Assembly (NCBI GenBank): GCA_024134725.1
Contig: CP099863.1
Span: forward strand, 2,165,501 to 2,229,500
Source: Bacillus sp. 1780r2a1
GTDB taxonomy: Bacteria; Bacillota; Bacilli; Bacillales; Bacillaceae_H
Direction of reading: 5' to 3'
Length of the DNA stretch: 64,000 nt
Shown: in pieces, positions 33,384-42,679 of the stretch
Layout of the letters: every line of letters begins with the position of its first letter
Position numbering within the stretch: position 1 is the stretch's first letter
Notes under the pieces: generated by a model
Told to the model about the DNA's origin: nothing
Databases searched by the model: none
The model's input: only the letters and a program-made list of their open reading frames with translations
Program-made: the position numbers and the translations under genes

Positions 33384-35470
33384 TTCTTCAACCTCTCTTC
33401 TATAGCTATTTTTAGAGATTCTCTAGCTTGTTTCTCTTTTTCTAGCATTTCCATTCTAACATTAACAGGAACCTCTCCCATCTTAGAATGTCCTTTCCAA
33501 TCAGCCCAACTATGAGCTCCCTTAGATGCATTCGAAGATTTTCCAAGACCAACAAAATTATCTTTTAGATTTAGAATTTCTATTTGTTGTTCTCTAGTTA
33601 ACCTACTAAATCCATCCATTTCAGTTATTTCTTTCATTGAAACAATATGGTCTGCTTCAAACTTATCAACTTCATACCCGTATACCGGGTCTACTTTAGG
33701 ACCATCTGGATTAACCATTTTTCTTACATCGTTACTTGGTGTCTTTTTCCTCAAATTTTTATATTCGTCTTTTGTAATACCATTACCCGTACCCTTAGAA
33801 ACATCCTGAACACTCTCAACATTCCGAACCAGCTCAACCTCTTTACCCTTCTTCTCCACTCCAACAGGTTTCTCCACACGCTCCACATTCGGATTAGCCA
33901 CAAATCTCCCTGTCCCTGGGTCTTGGTACCGCTTGACTTTTGGGTTGTAAATGGGCGTAATCATCTGCATCGCTTGCTGCTTCACGTTCTGCAAGGTTTC
34001 CCTTACCGTCTGCTGGGCAAGCGCTGGACCGGCTGGCGCTAGTTCAGGCATGAACCTTGGCATGGTGCTGTCTAAAATACTCGTATACGTTTTATGTAAT
34101 GACTGTGTCCACGATGCGGGCGCGGTTTTGACGCTATGGTACGCTTGTTTGGTGACGTTGGCAACCGCACTTGTGCGAAGCGTATTGCGCATTTGCGTGA
34201 GCTTTTCGGTTCCTTTTGTCACCACGGCTTGACCCATATTGGCTGCGTAGCGCGTCGATAGGGCACCTGCGCCTGCAATGCCGAGCGATTGGAACAGGCT
34301 GTTTTGGCGCTGCTCTTCGGAGATCGCATTGCCGAACATGTCTTTTCCCGTTGTGAATTCGTACATGCCGTTTGCGGCGACTAGGCCGTAGAGACCTTTT
34401 TCTGCTTGTTCAAGCGCTTTAAACGATTTGGACGTTTTGTACGCATCAAGCGCATGATCAGCAGCGTTGACACCTTTGGCGGTAACATAGATGGCTTTTC
34501 CGCCTTTAGCTGCGCGACCTGCCCAGCCGACAACGGGAATGAATCCAGCCGCTGCCATTGCCCCTGCCGCTACGCGTTCCGATGTTGAAAGCTCACGTCC
34601 CGTAACGGGATCTACGCCTTCGGCTGCTCGTTTATAATCATAATATCCTGTTACCTCTCCTGTAAAGGTTGAAACCGTATCCCACGTTTTTTCATACCAC
34701 TTTTTATTAGCTTCTTCAACCGCTTGGCGCTCCGCTTCTTTTTTCAGCTCGTGAACATTTTTCATTTCTTCATGATACGTCACGTAGTTCGTTGCGTACT
34801 CGCTTGCTTCTTTTTGAACTTTATACAACTCACTTGCATGATACGCTTTTTGATCAAATAAAACTGGATACGCCTGTCCGCCTTGCGTCGTAGCTCCGTG
34901 TAAGCTGTTGGTTGCAGCTTGTGTCAGCAAATAATTTGATTCCATTTGCCTATAACCTTCTAACCACTCTGCATCCAATTTTTCAACTGCTTCAACCGTT
35001 TCATCCCGCTTTTTTTCTGCTTTATCGATTGAATCGTTAAAATCTTCGGCAGAAAACGCAGACAGTGACACTAAGTCGTCCACTTTATGCAAAATCGTTT
35101 GAAGATCTTCTCGCTGCTGAGCAACGAGTTCTTTCGCTTGGCTTACGGACTGTTTAAGATCATGCTCTAAAAACGATAGGTCAACTACTGTGTTTCCTGC
35201 TAGGTTCGCGTCTTCTGCTTTTACGTACAGCGCTGAGAAATATGACTTGGTCATTTGGACTAAATCAATCCAACACTTTGCGTTATCAACTTGGTATTCA
35301 TAGAACTTCTTAATGTTGTCGGCACCTTTTCCTTGAAGGCTATCATCCAGCTTAGACACGGCAGCTAGCGCTTTGTGCAGGGTCTGCAGCTGGTCTTCAA
35401 GATTTTTATACGCTTTTTCTCGTTCTTTGGAAAAGGTTGAAATGCCCTTTGCATCGTATATTTTCCCCAT
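33380..35470 (-). CDS. LXG polymorphic toxin with PT-TG and HNH nuclease domains
   Basis: A 696-residue type VII secretion effector. The ATG at 35470 has AGGGTG upstream. Residues 1-200 form the helical LXG domain (LDDSLQGKGADNIKKFY at 41-57). Residues 285-325 form the PT-TG pre-toxin segment (VDPVTGRELS). Residues 431-562 are the head repeated in five cassettes. The tail (563-696) is an HNH nuclease: FEADHIVSMKEI (Asp607, His608) and NLKDNFVGLGKSSNASKG. It would be secreted through the T7SSb with two small partners encoded upstream and kill competitors by nucleic acid cleavage. Confidence 0.93.
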   Translation of the reverse strand: MGKIYDAKGISTFSKEREKAYKNLEDQLQTLHKALAAVSKLDDSLQGKGADNIKKFYEYQVDNAKCWIDLVQMTKSYFSALYVKAEDANLAGNTVVDLSFLEHDLKQSVSQAKELVAQQREDLQTILHKVDDLVSLSAFSAEDFNDSIDKAEKKRDETVEAVEKLDAEWLEGYRQMESNYLLTQAATNSLHGATTQGGQAYPVLFDQKAYHASELYKVQKEASEYATNYVTYHEEMKNVHELKKEAERQAVEEANKKWYEKTWDTVSTFTGEVTGYYDYKRAAEGVDPVTGRELSTSERVAAGAMAAAGFIPVVGWAGRAAKGGKAIYVTAKGVNAADHALDAYKTSKSFKALEQAEKGLYGLVAANGMYEFTTGKDMFGNAISEEQRQNSLFQSLGIAGAGALSTRYAANMGQAVVTKGTEKLTQMRNTLRTSAVANVTKQAYHSVKTAPASWTQSLHKTYTSILDSTMPRFMPELAPAGPALAQQTVRETLQNVKQQAMQMITPIYNPKVKRYQDPGTGRFVANPNVERVEKPVGVEKKGKEVELVRNVESVQDVSKGTGNGITKDEYKNLRKKTPSNDVRKMVNPDGPKVDPVYGYEVDKFEADHIVSMKEITEMDGFSRLTREQQIEILNLKDNFVGLGKSSNASKGAHSWADWKGHSKMGEVPVNVRMEMLEKEKQARESLKIAIEERLKK
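33781..34175 (-). repeat. Cassette head repeat, copy in the complete LXG gene
   Basis: The reference copy of the head that recurs before five other tails. It is the natural site for homologous tail exchange. Confidence 0.92.
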
Positions 35471-35488
35471 TTGATTCACCCTTTTTCA

Positions 35489-35749
35489 TTATGAACGCAC
35501 AATGGCTTCGTCTTGTTCTTTTAATAATTTCACGTTAGCTTTGGTGTCCTGTACGCTTTTTTCTAAGGCTGTGATGTACGTTTTTAAAAGCTTTCCCAGC
35601 TCTTCTTCCTGTGACTTCCACTCATTTGTGGTTGAAAGATTGTTATCCCCGACATCGGAGTTTCCTGGGAGCGATAATTTTTGAATGGCTGTTTCGACGT
35701 CTTCAAGCTTTTGCATGACGTCTTCATAGTTGAGCTTGATTGATGTCAT
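35489..35749 (-). CDS. YwqI-like (DUF5344) LXG partner
   Basis: An 86-residue helical protein (YEDVMQKLEDVETAIQKL, then NEWKSQEEELGKLLKTYITALEKSVQDT), matching the WXG100-like DUF5344 proteins encoded before LXG toxins (ywqI in B. subtilis). These small proteins bind the LXG domain and target it to the type VII secretion system. Its ATG overlaps the previous stop (TAATG), and the toxin follows at 18 bp. Confidence 0.87.
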   Translation of the reverse strand: MTSIKLNYEDVMQKLEDVETAIQKLSLPGNSDVGDNNLSTTNEWKSQEEELGKLLKTYITALEKSVQDTKANVKLLKEQDEAIVRS

Positions 35750-36174
35750 TATAGCTTTCTCCTAATCTCACTAATTTTATTCTCTAAATCTGCGACTGCA
35801 TCTTCCCCTTTATTTAAAAGAGATTCCGCTTCGTTTACAAGGTAGCTAACACCGCTATAAAAGCCTTTTTGAGCCTCGTACCACGTGATTTTATGGTTAA
35901 TCGCATTTATATAGTCGTCATAATCGTTCGTGATAATATCGTTGATTTCGTTGTATGCTTGCTTTCTGTTATCATCAAAGTCTGTGGATATATCACCTTT
36001 CCAGTGATCTCCTAAGTCTGGTTCCTTTACTTCTTTTATTTCTACTAATGACCGTGTCTTTTCGTTTTCGATCTCTGTTTTTGCGGTTTTTAAACGCTGA
36101 ATTTTCTCTTCAGCATCCGCAACGTTTCCTGAGATTGTGCTTGAAAAATTTTGAAGCATTTGTTCAAATCCCAT
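35749..36174 (-). CDS. YwqH-like (DUF5082) LXG partner
   Basis: A 141-residue coiled-coil protein (FEQMLQNFSSTISGNVADAEEKIQRLKTAKTEI and ITWYEAQKGFYSGVSYLVNEAESLL), matching DUF5082 proteins such as YwqH, first gene of LXG operons. The ATG at 36174 has AGAGGTG six bases upstream. It likely acts with the next small protein as an accessory factor in LXG export. Confidence 0.87.
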   Translation of the reverse strand: MGFEQMLQNFSSTISGNVADAEEKIQRLKTAKTEIENEKTRSLVEIKEVKEPDLGDHWKGDISTDFDDNRKQAYNEINDIITNDYDDYINAINHKITWYEAQKGFYSGVSYLVNEAESLLNKGEDAVADLENKISEIRRKL

Positions 36175-36333
36175 GAGGTTCACCTCTTTACCACTTTTTC
36201 CAATATTTATAGTTTAAAAGTTGCTCTTGATTAGAGAAATAGGAAATTTTTCTCTTTTTTCCACAGTAAGACAACGGTCCCTTAAATCCGCCAAAATAAT
36301 AGGTATAAAGAATCACAAATGAAAAGCCGCTCT

Positions 36334-36888
36334 TTAGTCAGCTCTTCTTTCTTTCCATTCCCTTTTTAGTAAGCTATACATATACAAATCATCAAATTTT
36401 CCGCACGTGTGCTCATATTCTCTCAGCAATCCTTCTTGATGAAATCCAAGCTTTTCAACAAGCTTCTGCGATGATATGTTTTCTGGTTCAATTAGGGCTT
36501 GGATGCGATGTAGCTTCCAGTTTGAAAATCCATACTCGATGACTGCTTTCATAGCTTCAGCTGCAATGCCTTGCCTCCAGTATTCCTGATGAAGCTCGTA
36601 TCCAACTGACGCTCTTTCATGACTAGATTCATAATCTAAAAAACCACAGCTTCCAATTATGACGCCTTCTTCTTTTAATGTAATGCCCCATCTCATCCCG
36701 GTACCTTCATTTACTATATTTCTGTACCAGCTGAGCTCGCTTTTCACATCATCAATCGTTTGAAAAGGCTCTAACCCCATATGCTTCATTACTACAGGAT
36801 CAGATAAATACCTTAGCATATGAACGGCATCACTTTCTTTTGACTCACGGAGAGTGAGCCGCTTCGTATCCAATGTAGGTATGTTCAT
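36334..36888 (-). CDS. GNAT acetyltransferase, RimJ/RimL type
   Basis: A 184-residue enzyme with the ribosomal-protein-acetyltransferase layout: LDTKRLTLRESKESDA at the N-terminus, YELHQEYWRQGIAAEAMKAVIEYGF as acetyl-CoA loop and KLVEKLGFHQEGLLREYEH at the end. Possible targets are N-terminal amines or small molecules. Monocistronic. Confidence 0.9.
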   Translation of the reverse strand: MNIPTLDTKRLTLRESKESDAVHMLRYLSDPVVMKHMGLEPFQTIDDVKSELSWYRNIVNEGTGMRWGITLKEEGVIIGSCGFLDYESSHERASVGYELHQEYWRQGIAAEAMKAVIEYGFSNWKLHRIQALIEPENISSQKLVEKLGFHQEGLLREYEHTCGKFDDLYMYSLLKREWKERRAD

Positions 36889-37024
36889 GTGTTTCTTCCT
36901 TTCTTAGCTAATATACTAAATCTAATTTTTTCACTTCACATTAGTAAAAAGCGAAACCAAATCCTTACATTAAGCGTATAAACTAGTACTAAGTCGTTTT
37001 CAAAAAATGAACGGAGGTGCTTTC

Positions 37025-37465
37025 TTGAAATTCCGATCTCATATCGACCGCTTTTTTGGTATGTTAATAACCACTTCTTTAGCAACCCTTGGCGTAGTAT
37101 TTTTTCTTCCTCTTTTTTTAGACAGTGAAACAATTCTGCTTGATATTATTATTTCTATTGCATTATTTTTAGCTTGTGGAGGCGTCATGCTATGGTCTAG
37201 TTTTTTTGCGACGTATGAACTTCACTCTGATTATCTTATTGTTAAAGGGGGGGTATTTAAGATTCGTATTCCATATGAAGAAATCACAAAGATAGCCCCA
37301 ACTCGTAATATTTTTACGGGATATAAAGTTCTCGCTTCAAAGGATGCTATTGAAATCTTTTATACATCTTCTCTTTTAGGAAGCGTAAAAATCTCACCGG
37401 CTAAGCGTGATCTTTTTCTTTCAGAGTTGAAAGCACGCTGCAACAGTAGCTCCTTTAAGTTTTAA
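37025..37465 (+). CDS. Membrane protein with bacterial PH domain
   Basis: A 146-residue protein. TTG at 37025 is preferred because GGAGGTGC lies at correct spacing; an upstream ATG contains that site inside its own codons. Two membrane helices (about 12-33 and 41-63) precede a PH-like domain (DYLIVKGGVFKIRIPYEEITKIAPTRN). Its tail overlaps the convergent GNAT gene by four bases. A related PH protein lies at 53132-53578. Confidence 0.82.
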   Translation: MKFRSHIDRFFGMLITTSLATLGVVFFLPLFLDSETILLDIIISIALFLACGGVMLWSSFFATYELHSDYLIVKGGVFKIRIPYEEITKIAPTRNIFTGYKVLASKDAIEIFYTSSLLGSVKISPAKRDLFLSELKARCNSSSFKF

Positions 37466-37893
37466 CGTATCTCTTTTATAAACCCAGTGCTTTTCGGCTG
37501 GTAGCCCATTTTTTGATAAAAAAGATGCGCAGCCAGCCGCTCATCTCGGTTGCCGCTATTTAATCCAATTGCCATGCAGCCTTGACTCTTCGCCCACCTT
37601 TCTGCTTCTTTGATCAACATTTTCCCGACGGCTTTTCTTCTAAATTTCTCATGAACAACAAATGCAACAATACGAGTATAAGAGCCATCGTATTCATAAA
37701 AATAGCTTTTACATAAGCCAGCCATTCCCGCTACTTCACCATCTATCTCTGCGATGAGCGTATGATAATCTGACGAAGCTTGAATAGCGGATAGCCTCAC
37801 TTGCAGATCTTCAAAATTCGTTGGATAACCAAGCTGTTCCATAAGCGGAATTAGCTCTTTAACATCATGGTCTTGTAGAGATCGCACCTTCAT
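37462..37893 (-). CDS. GNAT acetyltransferase
   Basis: A 143-residue enzyme starting at 37893 (GGGAGTG upstream; a longer frame is not supported). Acetyl-CoA loop VVHEKFRRKAVGKMLIKEAERWA (about 83-105) and HLFYQKMGY near the end. Substrate unknown. Confidence 0.9.
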   Translation of the reverse strand: MKVRSLQDHDVKELIPLMEQLGYPTNFEDLQVRLSAIQASSDYHTLIAEIDGEVAGMAGLCKSYFYEYDGSYTRIVAFVVHEKFRRKAVGKMLIKEAERWAKSQGCMAIGLNSGNRDERLAAHLFYQKMGYQPKSTGFIKEIR

Positions 37894-38000
37894 CTTTGCA
37901 CTCCCTTTTACACTATGAAATAATAAAACCAAACCCTAATAATTCCATTTTATCAAAAAAGCGGATGGGAAATAAACGTTTTTAAGAAAGGAGAATGAAC

Positions 38001-38858
38001 GTGCGCAGTAAAGAAGAAGTAATGAATCTTATTTTGAGCTATGCGAAAAACGATGGCCGCGTACGCGCAGTTGGGATGTGTGGTTCACGTGTCAATCCCA
38101 AGGCACCTCGTGACCATTTTCAAGATTACGATATTGTTTTTATTGTATCTGAGATGGAAAGCTTCTTAAGTGACCCGACATGGGTTGACTATTTCGGAGA
38201 ACGTTTTTTGACCCAAATGCCGGAACAAACAACGTTATTTCCGCCTTCATTAGGAGGAAAGTTCAGCTATCTCATGCTGTTTCAAGACTATACGCGAATT
38301 GATTTAACTCTTTGTCCGCTTTCACTTAAAGAAGACTGGAACCGTGGTGATGAAGGTATTTCAACCATATTGCTAGATAAAGATGATTTATTTAGGGCAC
38401 CACAACTTCTAAGCGATAAACAGTATCATCTTCAAATGCCAACCGAAGCTAACTTTCTAGACTGTTGCAACGAATTTTGGTGGGTTTGTACGTACGTTGT
38501 CAAAGGCCTTTGCCGCAATGAATTTTTATATGCGGTAGACCATCTTACTTTTCACACACGAACAGAACTTCTTCGCATGATGTCCTGGCGCATCGGCACC
38601 GAGCGTGGCTTTACGTTTAGTTTAGGAAAAAACAATAAGTACCTGCCAAACTATCTCGAAAAGCATGAGTTTCTTGAGCTTCAAAGCACCTATGACGTAT
38701 CGACGAATGAAAAGATTTGGCATGCACTCCAAGCTAGTCAAACGATGTTTATTCGCGAGTCTACGAAAGTGGCAAAAGCGCTTGATTTTCAAATCAATGA
38801 GCAGGAAGTAGCTAATAGCCTTACCTATACGCGTGAACATAAGAGAGTGTATGCGTGA
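38001..38858 (+). CDS. aadK: Aminoglycoside 6-adenylyltransferase-like protein
   Basis: A 285-residue nucleotidyltransferase closely resembling B. subtilis AadK. GTG at 38001 (AGGAG seven bases upstream) matches the start of that protein. The catalytic region is GSRVNPKAPRDHFQDYDIVF (about 28-47), with the third carboxylate in RIDLTLCP (about 96). The C-terminal helical domain contains CCNEFWWVCTYVVKGLCRNE. This family adenylylates streptomycin at the 6 position; activity here is inferred. Confidence 0.9.
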   Translation: MRSKEEVMNLILSYAKNDGRVRAVGMCGSRVNPKAPRDHFQDYDIVFIVSEMESFLSDPTWVDYFGERFLTQMPEQTTLFPPSLGGKFSYLMLFQDYTRIDLTLCPLSLKEDWNRGDEGISTILLDKDDLFRAPQLLSDKQYHLQMPTEANFLDCCNEFWWVCTYVVKGLCRNEFLYAVDHLTFHTRTELLRMMSWRIGTERGFTFSLGKNNKYLPNYLEKHEFLELQSTYDVSTNEKIWHALQASQTMFIRESTKVAKALDFQINEQEVANSLTYTREHKRVYA

Positions 38859-38948
38859 TGAGAACACAGGTAAACATTATTCAATGGTTTTTATAGAAAA
38901 TAATTACTAAAATGGTATAATAAAGAAAAAAGGTGGCGGTGCTTTTTG

Positions 38949-39326
38949 GTGAAATATATAAAGTGGCCAGATTTACTATTTATGCTGATTCTAACTATTA
39001 TTTTAGTTTTTGATTATTTTCCTAACCCAATGTTTACAAAAATCCTACCACAAGCTGCTTTTGTTTTATTCGTTAGCGTGATTGGGTTATTGTTTATACT
39101 TAGTATCATAATTAGAATCCGCTCGGAAGAAAAAATAGCTGAAGGCTTAATAGGACAACTTATTCTTACTGTCTACATTGTTGTAGTGATGACAATATTG
39201 TCGCTTTTAGGCGGTGAGTCTACTTCTGGTGTCTCTTTTAGCAACTGGATTTTCTGGGGCGTTCTCTCTCTTTCTCTGTTTGAAATTTATTCAAGATGGA
39301 AGAAAGTCAAACAAAAAGAAGCATAG
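38949..39326 (+). CDS. Four-helix membrane protein
   Basis: About 125 residues with four predicted membrane helices (roughly 8-24, 34-54, 67-88, 98-115) and a basic tail. It starts with GTG or the TTG one codon earlier, behind AAAGGTGG. No family recognised. Confidence 0.65.
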   Translation: MKYIKWPDLLFMLILTIILVFDYFPNPMFTKILPQAAFVLFVSVIGLLFILSIIIRIRSEEKIAEGLIGQLILTVYIVVVMTILSLLGGESTSGVSFSNWIFWGVLSLSLFEIYSRWKKVKQKEA

Positions 39327-39376
39327 GTATCGGACTTATGCTTCTTTCCTTTTATCATGCTCATCATTCTTTTCTA

Positions 39377-39883
39377 TTACACTAGCTTATAATAAAACAC
39401 CGTGGCATCCAGATTACCGTTGGCTGACAATGCATAGTTGGGAATTATCCCTGCTTTTGTGTACCCCATTGCTTGGTATAGTTCGTTTGATGGATCACCT
39501 TCTCTTGTATCTAATACAAGCAGTGAAATGCCATGCTTTTTCGCTTGGGCTTCAACTTTCTCCATTAATAAGCGGCCAATTCCTTTTCTTCGAAAACCAG
39601 GGTGCGTCATTAACTTTCCAACTTCAGCTCGGTGCTTTCCGTTTTCTTTTCTTTCTAAATATAGCTGAACGGTGCCCACTACTTTGCCTTCACTAGCTGC
39701 GATAAGCAGGACGGTATCATTTTGATTGACTCCACTCCAGTACATATTTGCTTGGTCGTTAGACAAAGGAGGCAAAAAGCCAATTGATGCCCCTCCTTCC
39801 ACGCACGTCACTAAAAGCTCTGACAGATTTGATATATAGTCGGCTACGTTGTCTACTACTTGTAAATCAATCGTTTTAGTCAT
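39377..39883 (-). CDS. GNAT acetyltransferase
   Basis: A 168-residue enzyme. The acetyl-CoA loop is LMTHPGFRRKGIGRLLMEKVEAQA (about 93-116), followed by DTREGDPSNELYQAMGY. The pattern EGKVVGTVQLYLERKENGKHRAEV resembles acetyltransferases acting on antibiotics or amino acids. It is 17 bp downstream of an alpha/beta hydrolase gene and may be co-transcribed with it. Confidence 0.9.
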   Translation of the reverse strand: MTKTIDLQVVDNVADYISNLSELLVTCVEGGASIGFLPPLSNDQANMYWSGVNQNDTVLLIAASEGKVVGTVQLYLERKENGKHRAEVGKLMTHPGFRRKGIGRLLMEKVEAQAKKHGISLLVLDTREGDPSNELYQAMGYTKAGIIPNYALSANGNLDATVFYYKLV

Positions 39884-39900
39884 TCATTTTCTCTCCCAAA

Positions 39901-40800
39901 TTATAAAGTAACATGCCCATTTACAAGGTCATGCTTTTTCATAAACGCTTCAACTTGATTATGAATATCTTCTGCATCTTTTCCAATCCACAGCAAATGT
40001 CCCCAATTATCAAGGAGGCAAAGCGTTGACGTTGGAATTGATTTTTTTGCGTGATGTGCATGCTCCAGGGAGACAGCTTGGTCGTTAAGGCTGTGCAGAA
40101 TCAGAGTTGGGCTTTGGACCGTCGTCAGCAAGTGATTAAACCTCTTGGACGTATGCTGAAGATCTAAGATAAATCCTTCTCCTGAACGATAGCGATTATT
40201 CATACGCTGAAATGCTTCTAGATCTGAATCTTTCATCTCCTTCATAACCTCTTCTACAGAAAGTTTACTAAAAGACGGCACAAACTGTTTAAACATAAAC
40301 TGTACGTAGCGGTTTGACAAACGAGCAACGAGCTTCCACGTCCACTTTTCAGTAAGTGGATGAAATGCCAGTTTCGCTAGCTTATAGTTGAGACTTCTTT
40401 TAGACAGCCACTCTTTTGTAATGGCACTTTGTAGAATTAAGCTATTTGTACGGTCTGGATACATTGACGCAAAGCTAATCCCGCTTGGTCCCCCTGCTGA
40501 AACTGCAATGATATGTACTTTTTTAATATGTAACTGATCTAACATCTTCCCGTAGCGGCGAGAAGCTAGTTCAAGCGTGTCGCCGAGTTCTTTTGAAGTA
40601 GCTCCGTATCCTGGCCTTGATGGTGTGATAATTGAAAAGCCGCTTTTCACAAGACGTTCATACCCTAACTCTTCACGGCAGTTCGAGTGCCCTCCGTGAA
40701 ACAGCAAGATTGGAGTTCCTGTTCCAACAACTGAATACTCAAGCAGGTGCCCATCGACTTCCATATGATAAATGATTCGTTCCAACTGCTTCACCTCCAT
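39901..40800 (-). CDS. Alpha/beta hydrolase
   Basis: A 299-residue hydrolase. Oxyanion region LLFHGGHSN (about 33-41), SRPGYGATS (58-66), nucleophile in VSAGGPSG (about 100) where the elbow reads S-A-G-G, acid near SLNDQAV and histidine in NWGHLLW (about 268). Substrate unknown. It leads a two-gene unit with the GNAT gene downstream. Confidence 0.87.
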   Translation of the reverse strand: MEVKQLERIIYHMEVDGHLLEYSVVGTGTPILLFHGGHSNCREELGYERLVKSGFSIITPSRPGYGATSKELGDTLELASRRYGKMLDQLHIKKVHIIAVSAGGPSGISFASMYPDRTNSLILQSAITKEWLSKRSLNYKLAKLAFHPLTEKWTWKLVARLSNRYVQFMFKQFVPSFSKLSVEEVMKEMKDSDLEAFQRMNNRYRSGEGFILDLQHTSKRFNHLLTTVQSPTLILHSLNDQAVSLEHAHHAKKSIPTSTLCLLDNWGHLLWIGKDAEDIHNQVEAFMKKHDLVNGHVTL

Positions 40801-41009
40801 TTTCTATTCTTTACAAGATAGCCAAGAATACTAATCAATATTCGTTTATTCTTCTATTTCTCCTTTTCTGATCATCAGAAGATTGTTAAAATACCCCTAT
40901 ACTTCCAGATATCATTTTACACTGAAATGGTCAAATAAGTTAAACTAGAAAAAAGAAAGAAAAAATTACAATATACTGGTATATTGCTAGAAAAGGTAGG
41001 TAATGCAGC

Positions 41010-41429
41010 GTGTCTCACTTTGAAACAACACTTCAGTTAAAAGCAAATCCTCCACATACATCTTTTCAACTTTTCGACTACATAACTACCCGCTCTCACT
41101 TATTTGCGATTGCTTTACACCAAGAACTTGGCTATCCTATAGAGCTTATGTGGAATCAGGAATTTAGATTTAAAGATGAAAGCGCACCAAGAGTTATGCT
41201 TATTCATGCATACTGCGTGTTACCGAATCATCAATGGTTGGATGCAAGAGGCTACGTGACGCACGAACGAATTGTACAAGAAAAGCCACATCAGCACGCT
41301 TACTACGAACGTGTGTCTAGTAAGCAAATTGAAGAATTAACGAATCTTGGTCGACTTTGTAAAGAAGAAATGCTTGAGATTGACAGTTTAAGAAATTTTA
41401 TTAAAGAGCATGTACACGTCTACTCATAA
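41010..41429 (+). CDS. Protein of unknown function
   Basis: A 139-residue protein starting with GTG. It has a HLFAIALHQELGYPIEL segment followed by LIHAYCVLPNHQWLDARG, a layout seen in small uncharacterised proteins of bacilli and phages. No signal peptide or membrane helix. A double hairpin follows the stop. Function unknown. Confidence 0.65.
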   Translation: MSHFETTLQLKANPPHTSFQLFDYITTRSHLFAIALHQELGYPIELMWNQEFRFKDESAPRVMLIHAYCVLPNHQWLDARGYVTHERIVQEKPHQHAYYERVSSKQIEELTNLGRLCKEEMLEIDSLRNFIKEHVHVYS

Positions 41430-41432
41430 GCT

Positions 41433-41482
41433 ATATAGGCACTTTGAAGTACCTATATCACTTTAAAGTGCGTACTTTTTAT
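41433..41482 (+). terminator. Terminator-like double hairpin
   Basis: ATATAGG...CCTATAT around an inner ACTT/AGT pair, then CACTTTAAAGTG and a T-rich run. Confidence 0.6.
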
Positions 41483-41536
41483 TTTATCACTCCTCCCGTA
41501 TTATAAGTCGTGTATTTACTATTGGAGGTTGATAAT

Positions 41537-42379
41537 ATGATTACTCATTTACAAGATACAGTAACCCTAAATAACGGCGTAAAGATGCCCGGGTTTGGTT
41601 TAGGCGTATTTAAAGTGGAAGAAGGACCTGAGTTAGTTGAAGCGGTAAAAGCTGCGATTAAAAATGGCTACCGCAGCATTGATACAGCAGCCATCTACGA
41701 AAATGAAGAAGGCGTTGGTGAAGGAATCCGACAAGGTTTAAAAGAAACTGGTCTTTCACGCGAAGAGCTATTCGTAACGTCAAAAGTATGGAATAGTGAT
41801 TTAGGGTATGAAGAAACTCTTAAAGCCTACGAAACTAGTCTTCAAAAGCTGGGATTAGACTATTTAGATCTTTACCTTATTCATTGGCCCGTTGAAGGAA
41901 AATATAAGGACGCATGGCGTGCACTAGAAACGCTTTATAAAAAAGACAAAGTAAAAGCAATTGGCGTGAGCAACTTCCAAATTCATCATTTAGAAGACTT
42001 GCTACAAAATGCTGAAGTGAAGCCGGTTATCAATCAAGTCGAATATCATCCGCGCTTAACGCAAAAAGAGCTTCGTGCTTATTGTGAACAGCAAAATATT
42101 CAGCTAGAAGCTTGGTCTCCGCTTATGCAGGGCGAACTGCTTGATAACGATGTGCTGTCTGCGATTGCTGCTAAGCACAATAAATCTACAGCTCAAGTAA
42201 TCTTGCGCTGGGATGTTCAAAACGGTGTTATTACGATTCCAAAATCAACAAAAGAGCACCGCATTATCCAAAATGCTGATATTTTTGATTTCGAACTAAC
42301 GTCTGACGAAATGCAAGAAATTGATGCACTAAACCAAAATCATCGAGTTGGTCCAGATCCAGACAACTTTGACTTTTAA
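41537..42379 (+). CDS. Aldo/keto reductase (YvgN-like)
   Basis: A 280-residue NADPH-dependent reductase. The ATG at 41537 has GGAGG upstream. Catalytic Asp and Tyr lie in [16 protein letters not shown] (about 48-63), Lys in VTSKVWN (about 81) and His in YLIHWP (about 114); [10 protein letters not shown] near 260 binds NADPH. Resembles bacillary glyoxal/methylglyoxal reductases, which detoxify dicarbonyls. Monocistronic. Confidence 0.92.
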   Translation: MITHLQDTVTLNNGVKMPGFGLGVFKVEEGPELVEAVKAAIKNGYRSIDTAAIYENEEGVGEGIRQGLKETGLSREELFVTSKVWNSDLGYEETLKAYETSLQKLGLDYLDLYLIHWPVEGKYKDAWRALETLYKKDKVKAIGVSNFQIHHLEDLLQNAEVKPVINQVEYHPRLTQKELRAYCEQQNIQLEAWSPLMQGELLDNDVLSAIAAKHNKSTAQVILRWDVQNGVITIPKSTKEHRIIQNADIFDFELTSDEMQEIDALNQNHRVGPDPDNFDF

Positions 42380-42637
42380 GTAAACAAAGAGGATTGATTG
42401 CTAATATATTCTCTTGACAAGATAAAAAAGTAGATAGTAAATTGCTCACATATTCGCATACGTTTGATAGGTGCTTTTCATGGTTATATGGACATTTATT
42501 AAACTTGAAGAGACAAGACACCTATTTACTGCAATTTTTTATCGCCACACTAATTTAAAATTTTCACAGAAGCACCATAAGTAAAATATAGATTTATAAC
42601 ACCAAACATGCATTAGAAAGACAATTCTCTAACAATA
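42380..42637. other. Intergenic stretch
   Basis: About 260 AT-rich bases between convergent genes. No gene or clear signal seen. Confidence 0.4.
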
Positions 42638-42677
42638 ATAAAACACCCTCATGCAAAGAATTGAATGAGGGTGTTTT
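42638..42677 (-). terminator. Terminator after Ltp-repeat gene
   Basis: AAAACACCCTCAT pairs with ATGAGGGTGTTTT, immediately past the stop; T-rich on the minus strand. Confidence 0.88.
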
Positions 42678-42679
42678 AT

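Noticed and set aside
24521-34232. Recurrent plus-strand frames rich in Cys and Leu opposite each cassette head
   Set aside because: They are antisense shadows of the repeated head; they recur only because the head recurs and have no consistent ribosome binding site.
23195-36174. Insertion sequence, integron or CRISPR explanation for the cassette array
   Set aside because: No transposase, integrase, attC-like site or short direct repeats with spacers are present. The repeated units are coding heads with toxin tails.
36936-37133. Minus-strand frame opposite the PH-domain gene
   Set aside because: It is antisense to a gene with a good ribosome binding site and has no protein-like features.
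41010-41429. Assigning the 139-residue protein to a phage or toxin family
   Set aside because: The resemblance is limited to a short AxALHQELGYP-like segment, too weak for a functional call.
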